From: Tubulanus polymorphus
Lineage: Eukaryota > Nemertea > Palaeonemertea > Tubulaniformes > Tubulanidae
Direction: 5' to 3'
Assembly (NCBI RefSeq): GCF_964204645.1
Contig: NC_134030.1
Span: forward strand, 15,280,447 to 15,344,446
DNA: 64,000 nt
The notes under the pieces are model-generated. The model did not search any database and was not told where the DNA came from. It was given only the letters and a program-made list of their open reading frames with translations. This document shows, piece by piece, positions 20,936 to 30,629 of this stretch (positions are counted from its first letter, which is position 1; every line of letters starts with the position of its first letter). The position numbers were made by a program, and so were the translations under genes.

Positions 20936-20992
20936 ATTGACAACCTTCCTTTAACAAGATTAAATTAATCTCGTTAAAGGAAGATTGTCAAT
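20936..20992. repeat. Short near-perfect hairpin
   Basis: 26-bp arms (ATTGACAACCTTCCTTTAAC..) with a 5-bp loop. It lies in the intron 150 bp before MRPL39 exon B. Function unknown; possibly the residue of a small foldback element. Confidence 0.75.
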
Positions 20993-21141
20993 ACTGTTCA
21001 CTTCAAACATAAGTGATATTTGAACCACCAGCCGTAACTGCACTTTTATGTGCAGTTTGTTTCCTCGTTAGTATAGATTTTTATTTTGTCCATAATGAAT
21101 AGGCTATATGGAAATTGATTTTATTTGCTATATATTTTAAG

Positions 21142-21281
21142 ATGATAATGAGATATACATGGATCAGTCTATTCTCGCACTGGTCAATGGTAAACCGTGG
21201 GACATGCACCGCCCGTTAGTTGAAGATTGTCAGTTGGACTTCTTACATTTCAGAGATGATAATCCACTTGCATGCAACAAA
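21142..21281 (+). CDS. MRPL39: MRPL39 exon B
   Basis: Encodes the segment containing SILALVNGKPWDMHRPL and ending NPLACNK. Two bases complete the codon begun in exon A (C plus AT gives His), so the join reads NCAM-H-DNEIYMDQ in frame. Acceptor TATATTTTAAG (weak pyrimidine tract), donor AAA then GTAAGA, ending in phase 0. This corresponds to the conserved TGS-like part of mL39. The codons match the known protein in register without gaps. Confidence 0.9.
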
Positions 21282-21377
21282 GTAAGATAGGACATTGTAT
21301 ACCTGTTTTCTCAAAAAGAAAGGTTGAAATAAGTCGCTTGTAAAGTTTAATGATTCATCATTTGTGTTATTTTTCAG

Positions 21378-21477
21378 GCATATTGGCGGTCTTGTTCATT
21401 TATTTTGGGTCATGTTCTTGAAACAGCATTTAAAAGTAGACACTACGTGGAACTCTGCAGTTTTCCTGCACCAAATG
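21378..21477 (+). CDS. MRPL39: MRPL39 exon C
   Basis: Starts AYWRSCSFILGHVLETAFK, one of the most conserved strings of mL39, and ends CSFPAPN plus one base (phase 1). Acceptor TTATTTTTCAG, donor G then GTAGGA. The intron before it is only 96 bp. Confidence 0.92.
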
Positions 21478-22163
21478 GTAGGATTTTATTCCGCTAAGTC
21501 ATGGGCGCAATTGCGTAAACTTAATGCTGAAATTTGGTAATGAAAAATGTAACATTGCTCGTTAGTTAACTTGCTGAAGCGGGTTGCTTCTGCAATGCTC
21601 AATATGCATTGGTCACATTATCATGGTCGCAAGAAATATTGATGACAAAGTCAAAAGTTTTCCACAAAACAAACAAACAAACAAGCATTATAATGATTTA
21701 AGTTTATTTTGTTTAAAGAACTCCACTCATTTAACCACCGAAATAATGTCAATATAGCCAACATATGCCTGCCTCCCTGGTTAGTGAGAAACACCGCATG
21801 TGGAGATTGTAGGTCATAGTCTGAGCAACGCTAAAAATTTTCTAACTCTTCATAAGTAATCGAAGATAGTAAATTGTCATTAATTTGATTCGTTTTTATG
21901 CCCTTAGCGATTGTGTTTGAAGCCTGACTAACTGTATTTAGTTAACAACACAGTGATATTACTTTTGTTGCGCATCAACTTGCCTTGGGTACTCTCGCTT
22001 TATATAGACGGCGTTCACTGTTCATGTATATCAATAGTAACAATGCTTCCCACTGAGCAGATTGTATTTTTTACTGAGCATAATCCACTGACATGTATCA
22101 ACAGAGACCTACATTGATTTGTCAAAACATGTAGCTGTATGAAATTGTTTCTTTTAAGCTACC
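21478..22163. other. Intron, no feature recognised
   Basis: Beginning of the 9.1-kb intron between exons C and D. AT-rich, no repeat partner seen in the window. Confidence 0.5.
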
Positions 22164-22725
22164 GTATCTTCCGGTGTATAAGTCGGGTTTTTGAGACCAA
22201 AAATCATGTCCAAAAAATGTAGGTCGACTTTACACCGAATACACTATCAATATCGTTAACAGACGATATTTTAGATTTCAAGGTTGCCATGATGATATGG
22301 AATATATAATTTATGTAAGGCTACACTCGAACCGTATACCAATTAGAATTTAGAGTGTTGTTAAAATAATTTCTATAGTTTGGAAATGGTTCAAAATTAA
22401 CTGATGTTAAAAATCAAATGAGAACGAAAAGCGCGCGCGTGTATCATTGTACAGCATTTTATATAAGCCGTGCAGATAATCAATACACAGCAGTCTAATA
22501 CTAGACTACAGGCGCGCAGCATTCAATGTATACACAATACATTCAACAATGAGCACTAATCCGGTAATTTACTATCAGAAACAACAGATCCCAATGATTG
22601 ATAGTAAACAGTGGTAAAGACTCTCAACTACTATGAGAATGACCATAGCACTGTTTTCAAAAATGACTTATGTATACAGGTGAAGAAGGGACTCGACTCA
22701 TGTGAAGCTCACCAAAATCAATGAA
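22164..22725. repeat. Diverged relative of the TACCGTAAAAACC MITE
   Basis: Begins TACCGTATCTTCCGGTGTAT followed by AAGTCG, and near its end has GAAGGGACTCGACTC, as in the copies at 1565-2158 and 46689-47163. The interior shows only scattered similarity. The right terminus is not clear. Confidence 0.5.
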
Positions 22726-23054
22726 GCTGTTAATCTTTAGATAGAGGATATTCTAAGATAAAATCCCACTATTTACAGATTAAAAGAATTAAAAAAAAAG
22801 GAAATTAATTTATTCAATCTAGAATATATAAAAGACACGACGTTTCGATCTCACCATAGGGATCATCGTTAGGTGTGAGATATAGACTAAAAACAGGGGT
22901 ATATATACAGAGGAGGACAGGTTAATTGAGTAAATTGGTGAGTGAGTGAATAATTAGTGTTTGGCAAGGCATGAAGTAATATACTTAGAAAGAAGCCATC
23001 AAAACCATCCGCATTTCCAAGGCTGATAAAGGCGGCAAAATTGTTATTCAAGAT

Positions 23055-24665
23055 TTGATCAATTACAATTCTAAAATGTGTGCTATTCTCGGTGATTCCA
23101 ATTTCTACAAATCCATCAAAAACAACCCTTTGAAAAAGATGCAATCAGCTTTTAATTTAGGTTTAAAAAACATCTCTAAGAAATTTCCTGACCATTCGGA
23201 CTTCATCTCCAAATTTAACTCTCGGCTTCCAAATCTTCCTTATGCTTATGGTCTTCCCAAAATTCATAAACCCAATTCACCTTTAAGACCGATCATTTCT
23301 GATATCAATTCTCCATCATATCGGTTCTCCAAATATCTGGCGAAAGTACTCTCCCCGGCTTTGGGTACTTTTTCTGATTCTCACATTCGACACAATATGG
23401 ATCTTTTAGACAAACTCAAAAATCTCAAACCTAATGGACAAAAATTTATATCTTTCGACGCTGTTTCCTTGTTCACTAATATACCATTGGAACCAACTCT
23501 CAATTTCTTAAGAAGAAAACTCCCGGACTCCAATCTTGATCTCCCAATTCCTGTAGAATGTTTACTTGAACTTTTGGAACTCTGTACTACCAATCTATAT
23601 TTCCAATTCCAAGACAAATTCTATGAACAAATTTTAGGTTTCGCTATGGGTAACCCATTATCCCCCATTTTGGCTAATCTTTTCCTTGAACATTTTGAAT
23701 CCGAAATTCTCCCTAAGTACGCTGGCTCTAAACCTAACTTTTGGATTAGATATGTTGATGACATTTTGTGCTTAGTTTCTGATAATTTTGATCTTACCTC
23801 TTTTATCGACTTCATCAACTCCCATTATCCATCTTTGAAATTCACTTTTGAATGGGAACAAAATGACCAAATTCCATTTTTAGATCTTCTAATTCACAAT
23901 AAATTTTCTCATTTGATTTTCTCAGTCTACCGTAAACCTATCAATGCCGAGGCATACCTTCACTTCTTTTCGTTTTCTGCCAAATCAATCAAAATTGGTC
24001 TCGCTCAAGGCCTCTTTCTCCGTGCACTATGGATCTGCGATGAAACCTTCCTTTCGGCTGAATTTGACCATATATCCAACTCTCTTAGGAAATTGGCTTA
24101 CCCTGATCACATGTTGAAAATCGCTATTTCTAAGGCTAAACGTACTTTCTTCATTTCTAAACCTCCAGAAAATAAAAAACACATTTCAGAGTTCATTGTA
24201 GTTCCGTATGTACCTGTTTTGGAAAAGTTTCATCACTCTCTCCCTTTATTGGATAAACAAATCATTTTCACGTATGAAAACAAAATTAGTAAGACTTTGG
24301 TTAAAAACAATCAATCTAAACCTTTGGACTGCAGAGTTTACAAAATTCCTTGTTTTGGATGTGATAAAATTTACTTTGGAGAAACTGGTCGTGATTTAAA
24401 AACTCGAATTTCGGAACACAAAAAGGATATAATAAATCAAAAACCGGCTAGTGGCGTAGCCAATCACATTTGGAACGCTGGTCATCGTTTTAATTTTGAT
24501 AAAGTCGAAATTATTTATACTTCCAGCAATTACACTAAACGCCACATAGTTGAGTCTGCCCTAATTACTCGTCACTCAGATATTAGTACCAATTTAAATA
24601 ATGGCTTATCTCCGCATAATTCCCTTCTTTCTAAGTATATTACTTCATGCCTTGCCAAACACTAA
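23055..24665 (+). CDS. Penelope-like reverse transcriptase with GIY-YIG endonuclease
   Basis: A single open frame of 536 residues. It continues upstream without a stop to about 22996, including KADKGGKIVIQD, a conserved PLE motif, so the listed start is internal and the true N-terminus is lost at the inverted junction. RT blocks: YGLPKIHKP (65-73), RPIIS, FISFDAVSLFTNIPLE with D135, AMGNPLSPILANLF (197-210) and YVDD (233-236). The GIY-YIG domain follows (about 428-505): C433-x2-C436, IYFGETGR with R446, and catalytic E500 in HIVESAL. The protein would nick DNA and prime reverse transcription there, related in mechanism to telomerase. No stop or frameshift interrupts it, unlike most elements in the window. 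Confidence 0.93.
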   Translation: MINYNSKMCAILGDSNFYKSIKNNPLKKMQSAFNLGLKNISKKFPDHSDFISKFNSRLPNLPYAYGLPKIHKPNSPLRPIISDINSPSYRFSKYLAKVLSPALGTFSDSHIRHNMDLLDKLKNLKPNGQKFISFDAVSLFTNIPLEPTLNFLRRKLPDSNLDLPIPVECLLELLELCTTNLYFQFQDKFYEQILGFAMGNPLSPILANLFLEHFESEILPKYAGSKPNFWIRYVDDILCLVSDNFDLTSFIDFINSHYPSLKFTFEWEQNDQIPFLDLLIHNKFSHLIFSVYRKPINAEAYLHFFSFSAKSIKIGLAQGLFLRALWICDETFLSAEFDHISNSLRKLAYPDHMLKIAISKAKRTFFISKPPENKKHISEFIVVPYVPVLEKFHHSLPLLDKQIIFTYENKISKTLVKNNQSKPLDCRVYKIPCFGCDKIYFGETGRDLKTRISEHKKDIINQKPASGVANHIWNAGHRFNFDKVEIIYTSSNYTKRHIVESALITRHSDISTNLNNGLSPHNSLLSKYITSCLAKH

Positions 24666-24739
24666 TTATTCACTCACTCACCAATTTACTCAATTAACCT
24701 GTCCTCTTCTGTATATATACCCCTGTTTTTAGTCTATAT

Positions 24740-24795
24740 CTCACACCTGACGATGATCCCTAGGGTGAGATCGAAACGTCGTGTCTTTTATATAT
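24740..24795 (+). ncRNA. Hammerhead-ribozyme-like core in the PLE terminal repeat
   Basis: CTGACGA (24747-24753), a short GATC..GATC stem, GAAA (24773-24776) and CGTCGTGTC follow in the order of a hammerhead core (CUGANGA, stem II, GAAA, stem III, GUH). PLE terminal repeats are known to carry minimal hammerheads. Stem I pairing is not evident by eye, so activity is uncertain. A diverged inverted copy is at about 22840-22885. Confidence 0.5.
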
Positions 24796-24832
24796 TTTAG
24801 ATTGAATAAATTAATTTCCGGTTTTTAGCCCA

Positions 24833-26092
24833 CTTGGGACTTTAGTCCCAGCGGGCTATTGCGTTCACTTTTCATCCGTCGTCCGTTTGTCCGTCCGTCC
24901 CTAGACGGAATCCAGTTATTTTGGGAAGTTTTGAAGACGCTTCAAGGTAACGTCTTGATATTTGGGTTACACATGTATCTACCCTAGACCCATCTTCAGC
25001 CCAAAAACTGGCCCTGTCAGAATCAAGATGGCCGACTGGCAGCCATTGTTGTTTGCCAAAATCAGCACTTTTTACACATTTTTGAACTTTTTGAGGGAAA
25101 TTTTGAAGACGCTTTGATCAATTAGCTTGATCTTTCGGATATATGTGAATCCCCCCAGGGCCCATCAGCATAACAAAAATTAGGTCGATCAGACTCAAGA
25201 TGGCCGTCCTATGACCTTTTTAGTGCCCAAAAATGTAAATTTTGGCCCGAATCCTGAGTTCTGTAGCTTCCTACTGGTTTGCCATTTCTCATTGCAATTT
25301 GTGATGGGTATTCTTTGGAAAGGGATGTTTTATACCTGAGACGTATTTTTCATCAGCCAATTATGACGCAATTGGCGGCCATATTGGTGTCACCAGTACT
25401 CATTCGTAAGTGGGAAAAAGTTTTTCCACATTATATTGATACCTAAGCGTATTTTGCTACCACAATCAATTAGAAAGTTGTAGCTCATAAGGTGTTCTAT
25501 GATTGTGGTGAGTTTCAAGGTAATTGGATTTCGTATATGGCCATCAGGGGGGGGTTGAATAATTCAATATCTTCGCATTTCTTTATTATATTCGTACCTA
25601 TGCATATTTTGTAACCACAATCAATTGGAAAGTTGTAGCTCATGACATCATCTATGATTGTTGCGAGTTTTAAGGACATTAGTTTTTCTATATGGTCACC
25701 AGGGGGCGTTGAATAGTAGAATAACTTAGTATTTCCTTATTATATTGGTACCTAGGCATATTTTGTTACCATGATCAATTGCAAAGTTGTAGTTCATGAC
25801 ATGTTCTATGATTGTGCTGAGTTTCGAGGTCATTGGGTTTTGAATATGGTCACCAGGGGGCGTTGAATAGTAGAATAACTTAGTATTTCCATATTAAATT
25901 GGTAACGATGCATATTTTGTTATCACAATCAATTACAAAATCGTAGCTGCTGATTTGTTCTAAGATTGTGGTGAGTTTCAAGGTCATTGGTTTTTCGTAT
26001 ATGGCCACCAGGAGCGTTGAATATTGAAATTGTTCGATTGTTGAGCATTTGGAACCACTTCCCAAGTGGGCATGGTGTCCCTGGACCCCTAG
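24833..26092 (+). mobile_element. Helentron-like non-autonomous repeat, copy nested in a PLE
   Basis: Begins TTTTAGCCCACTTGGGACTT with a nested foldback and ends GGTGTCCCTGGACCCCTAG followed by TT. GCCCACTTGGG near the left end is inverted as CCCAAGTGGGC near the right end. The middle holds four units of about 154 bp (starts near 25452, 25607, 25761, 25914). It lies in the right arm of the PLE. No coding frame. Class assignment is inferred from the subterminal inverted repeat, central tandem array, 3' hairpin plus CTAG, and T-T junction. Confidence 0.7.
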
Positions 26093-26173
26093 TTAAATTC
26101 TTTTAATCTGTAAATAGTGGGATTTTATCTTATTATCCGTTCACCACGTTTGAGTGTGGTTATCGTTCTATAA

Positions 26174-28167
26174 AGGATATTCTCTGAATAAAAAAGAATT
26201 TGGTAGAAAACATTTGAATTAAAATAGATTATGCATACGCTCGGGATTATCTTGACAAAAAAAATGTTTGTATCAATATGCAGATGAATTTTAAACAATT
26301 CTAATTCGCATTAAAAACACCATACATGTCGACCAATATTGTGTAGTATATTGTTGAATTCGAACACTTCGTCAGCTGCGATCCTGCCTATGCATGGGAA
26401 CCGTCTTATTGACCTTGCCGTCTTTTTTGCACTACTGCTTGACGCTAAGGTTTACGATGAGACAGTTTACATAATACGGAAGCTGCGATCCACGTCCTCT
26501 CTCATATGGCGTGGTTTAAGTTGCCACGCCGATAGAATGATACTACGAGGGAACGTTGACTGTCACTTCTATCCGGCGAATAGATACCGCCCACACGTAA
26601 ATATTGTTCATATCGAGCTGGTGCACTGTAGCTTGAAAATAGATTGGCAATTCATTCGAAAGCCGAACTTGATAAACCCAACCACACGGAAAGAATCTGT
26701 TTAGTTGTAAAATGTTATAAACTTTATCAGTTCATTTCTAAACTGTCTCGTATGATATGGTAAAATATCATTGATCATGGTTTAAAAAAAGTAATGTACA
26801 AGGTAGATATGTGGCCGGCTGTGTCAACTATTTAGCTCAGCAATGAGTGGAGAGACAAGGTATTGATTTTTTAGCCTTAGGTCTTGGCTTTGAATCCTAA
26901 AAATCCGGACGGAGTTTGTATGGAAATTAGAATACTTTCTCATCTCCCGATACAGCTAGATTTGATTTCAGCTTCAGCAACAAAAATATGAATATGACAT
27001 CTGAGTTGCTTTTGATTTAACGAAACCTTATGATATATTAGGAGGCGTATAATTTATAATGATTACACGTATTTCATTTTGAAATCTATTAGGCCTACAT
27101 TGGTTACGTATTTACATTCTCTACCTTGTATAAACAACTGTTAGTCATTTTATCTATTATTTTATCTAATTAGCTTATAGTTTCATAACATGCATTTCCT
27201 TTGATGTCAAGTATAAGCTGATAGAGCACCTCACTAAACCAAAGTATGGTCTAGTATGGTGGATATGATTAACTTCTTCAATTCACTAACTTCTGCGCTG
27301 AATCTAACAGTGCCCATGGGCACCTTGTTTTCCCCCCCACACCGGTTTGCCGAGCCACTGGACCATTGGTCCTTTATTTTAAATCATGATCAGGCTAACA
27401 ATCACAGACCCGGCAGCTATAGAAATGAACTGATTGGAATTTACAAAATAGATGGGGCAACCAACTGGCAGCTCTGTAAACGGTGGTAGACAATGAAAAT
27501 GGCTGTTCAAGTTATTTTATCATTGATTTTTTGTATATCTAAGGCCCAGAATGCGTCTAGAGCACTCCAAATTCACCAAATGTTTAGAGCTAGGGCCCCA
27601 GACAATGCCCCCCTCCCCGTTAGTGGTTTCGCGCTCACTTCACGAAAATTTGTTATTTTTTTCTAATATTTTTTAACGGTCGAATACGATGATGTGACAA
27701 GCTCTAACGGTAAATTAACGGTAATTATGCCTGAAATTATTTGGTATGTTTAATGTTGTAATGGGTCCAAAAATCAAATTTTTGCTAACAAATGAGGTTA
27801 TAACTTTGACACGAAGACATGCAATCTACTATGTTTATGTGCAAAATGTAGCTTCATCATGCGGTTAAAATCTGTTGGAAATGGAATTTTGAATATCGCG
27901 TTCATTTAAGAGAAATCGACGTATTTGTGGCTATTTTTAAAGAAATTTCAAGGAGCATTTTTGTTTCATAAAACGGCTACTAGGCCGATGTACAACGTTA
28001 CATTGAAGTAAAATAACTGCTCCCTGCGATTGGCTGAGCTGCCGCTGTCAATCAATGTAAGGGCATATTCGATTGACGCAGACAAACCGGTCTATTAATC
28101 TACTCGTCTATTAATCTGCCCGGTTCTAGGTTCTCATTTCCCAGTCATGGGAGCGTCCTATATGTTT
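26174..28167. other. Intron stretch, no gene recognised
   Basis: The longest frame (26339-26704, 121 codons, plus) has no known motif and no splice context. At 27353-27395 a short dispersed repeat (GCCACTGGACCATTGGTCCT) occurs, with relatives near 40153 and 50390. Confidence 0.5.
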
Positions 28168-29450
28168 ATTAGCCCACTTGGGACTTTAGTCCCAGCGGGC
28201 TATTGCGTTCATTTTTCGTCTGTCGTCCGTCGTAGCGTCCGTTCGTCCGTCCGTCCGTACACGGAATCCAGTTATTTTGGGAAGTTTTGAAGACGCTTCA
28301 AGGTAACGTCTTGATATTTGGTTTATACATGTATCTACCCTAGACACATCTTCAGCCCAAAAACTGGCCCTGTCAGAATCAAGATGGCCGACTGGCAGCC
28401 ATTGTGTTTCGCCAAAATCATCACTTTTTACACATTTTCGAAGTTTATGAGGGAAATTTTGAAGACGCTTTGATCAATTACCTTGATCTTTCGATTATAT
28501 TTGAATCTACCAAGGGCCCATCAGCATAAGAAAAATTGGGTCCATCTGACTCAAGATGGCCGTCCTATGACCTTTTTAGTGCCCAAAAATGTCAATTTTG
28601 GCCAGAATTCTAGGTCCTGTAGCTTCCTACTGGTTTGCCATTTCTCATTGCAATTTGTGATGGGTATTCTTTGTAAAGGGATGTTTTATACCTGAGACAG
28701 GTATTTTTGATCCGCCATTTATGACGCAATTGGCGGCCATCTTGGTGTCATTAGTACTCATTCGTAGATGGGAAAAAGTTTTTCGACATTATATTGATAC
28801 CTAAGCATATTTTGTTACAACAATGAATTAGAAAGTTGTAGCGTATAACGTGTTCTATGATTGGGGTGAGTTTCAAGTTCATTGTTGTTTGTATATGGCC
28901 ACCAGGGGGCGTTGAATTATACAATATCTAATTATTTCTATATAACATTTGTACCAATACATATTTTGTTACCGCAATCAATTGCAAAGTTGTAGCTCAT
29001 GACGTCATGTATGATTGTGGTGAGTTTTAAGGAAATTAGTTATTCAATATGGTCACCAGGGGGCGTTGAATAGTAGAATAACCTGGTATTTCCTTATTAT
29101 ATTGGTACCTAGGCAATATTTTGTTACCATGATCAATTGCAAAGTCGTAGTTCATGACATGTTCTATGAATATGGTGAGTTACAAGGTTATTGGGTTTTG
29201 AATATGGTCACCAGGGGGCGTTGAATAGTAGAATAACTTAGTATTTCCATATTAAATTGGTAACGAGGCATTTTTTGTCATCACAATCAATTACAAAATC
29301 GTAGCTGCTGACATGTTTTATGATTGTATTGAGTTTCAAGGTCATTGGTTTTTGTATATGGTCACCAGAGGGCGTTGAATATTGAAATTGTTAGATTGTT
29401 GAGCATTTGAAACCACTTCCCAAGTGGGCATGGTGTCCCTGGACCCCTAG
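28168..29450 (+). mobile_element. Helentron-like non-autonomous repeat, full-length copy
   Basis: Same ends and internal order as the copy at 24833-26092: AGCCCACTTGGGAC start, CGTCCGTCCGTCCG run, ATCAAGATGGCCGACTGGCA block, four internal units of about 154 bp, and CCCAAGTGGGC..CCCCTAG end followed by TT. Intact copy in the intron between exons C and D. ORFs through it are shadows. Confidence 0.75.
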
Positions 29451-30567
29451 TTTTTAATTTGATAGCCGTAGTATCGATTCCGTCTCCCCATATCTATTTC
29501 ATTATGCAAATAACCGAATCGATACGCTATTTCACGGAAGATTATGCGCGCACAATCGAATAGGCCCAAACCTCGTGTATTGCCGCGATGATTGCTGATT
29601 AGATTTCGATAATGTTGTTCACTGAAATCAGCAGATTTTACACATCCATGAAGTGTTCAAGGAAAACCTTAAAGATGCATCAATCAGATGGCGTGTATAC
29701 ATTACAAAGATAACATTCTGCACCCGAGATATTATGATCCGTGGATCTCTTGTGTATAATTTCAGTTTGTCAGAAATGTTTTGAGTGATGCATATGTAGA
29801 CTCTGAACGAGGTTTCCGCTCATCTGTACTACTGCAAAACTGGTTTCCTCAGAACTATGTTGAAATAATTATTCCACCAGCATAAACATTTCTTATTATA
29901 TTCCTTGTGTATATTGTATGTGTATATTGTGGAATCATCTTCGGATCAAGTAATTCAAAAAAATTTGAACTTTCAATAATTCAAATTTTCAATGAAGTTT
30001 CAATGAATTAATCAACTATTTACCTTCTTCGAGGAGTTTTTGCTGTTGCTGTGATATTTTATAGCTTTCAGTGATGTGAAATTAGAAACTGGAATGATCG
30101 GATCGAGCATCAAACGTTAACCTAAAGGAATAGTTAGCCAGAAAGTTCTAAAGGGTTATTAGCCCTGAAAAAAAATTTTGGGACTTAATTTTTTCCTGTC
30201 ATGGTCGGAGTCTTACTGCATTTGCCCTTCTACAAGGAAAGAAAAACACATGCTGGTCAAATTCAGGTGCGTCTAGCTAAAATGTCTCCACGGTCTTATA
30301 CGGATTAAAATTACTGTTTTGGTTCTTAATGCGAAAATAGTTTTCCCCGATAATGGCGATGTCACTTGGTTATATCATAACATCATAACCGAAGCTTCAA
30401 GGCCCATGGGACTCTTTAGTATCAGTGTCAACAGTGTTTGTATTTGCTCAACAGCAAATGCTAAATATTGAATTTTTTAGATTGGCAAGCATTTCATAAA
30501 ATCGTCATGGTGGCGCAGGGTAAATGGTTTATCATATTTTTAATGAATTTCTTCTCGTGCTTTGCAG
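29451..30567. other. Intron stretch with a scrap of the Helentron-like repeat
   Basis: 29613-29690 resembles the block ATCAGCACTTTTTACACATT..GAAGTTTT..AAGACGC of the family. Otherwise nothing before exon D. Confidence 0.45.
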
Positions 30568-30629
30568 TTAAAAGTGGTAGTTTTGTTTATGACGTAGATC
30601 TGAAATTGGATAAATGGCGACCAAGCTCA
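30568..30629 (+). CDS. MRPL39: MRPL39 exon D
   Basis: Short exon encoding KSGSFVYDVDLKLDKWRPSS. TT completes the codon opened in exon C (G plus TT gives Val). Acceptor GTGCTTTGCAG, donor TCA then GTAAGT, a consensus site. The open frame continues past the donor (to 30737) but that part is intron: exon E supplies the residues that align with the family. Confidence 0.9.

Larger units (their letters stand above)
22755..26173 (+). mobile_element. Penelope-like element with inverted terminal arms and a nested repeat
   Basis: The 3' end (24624-24828 and, past a nested repeat, 26093-26138) is present a second time, inverted, at the left (about 22746-22995). The element thus has long inverted arms around an RT/GIY-YIG ORF. 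The 10-bp direct repeat AGGATATTCT (22745-22754 and 26174-26183) is a candidate target duplication. A Helentron-like repeat (24833-26092) sits in the right arm. Inverted partial copies at the 5' end are common for PLEs. Located in the MRPL39 intron between exons C and D. Confidence 0.88.

Noticed and set aside
26339-26704. 121-codon ORF in an MRPL39 intron
   Set aside because: No domain, no splice context and no repeat partner.
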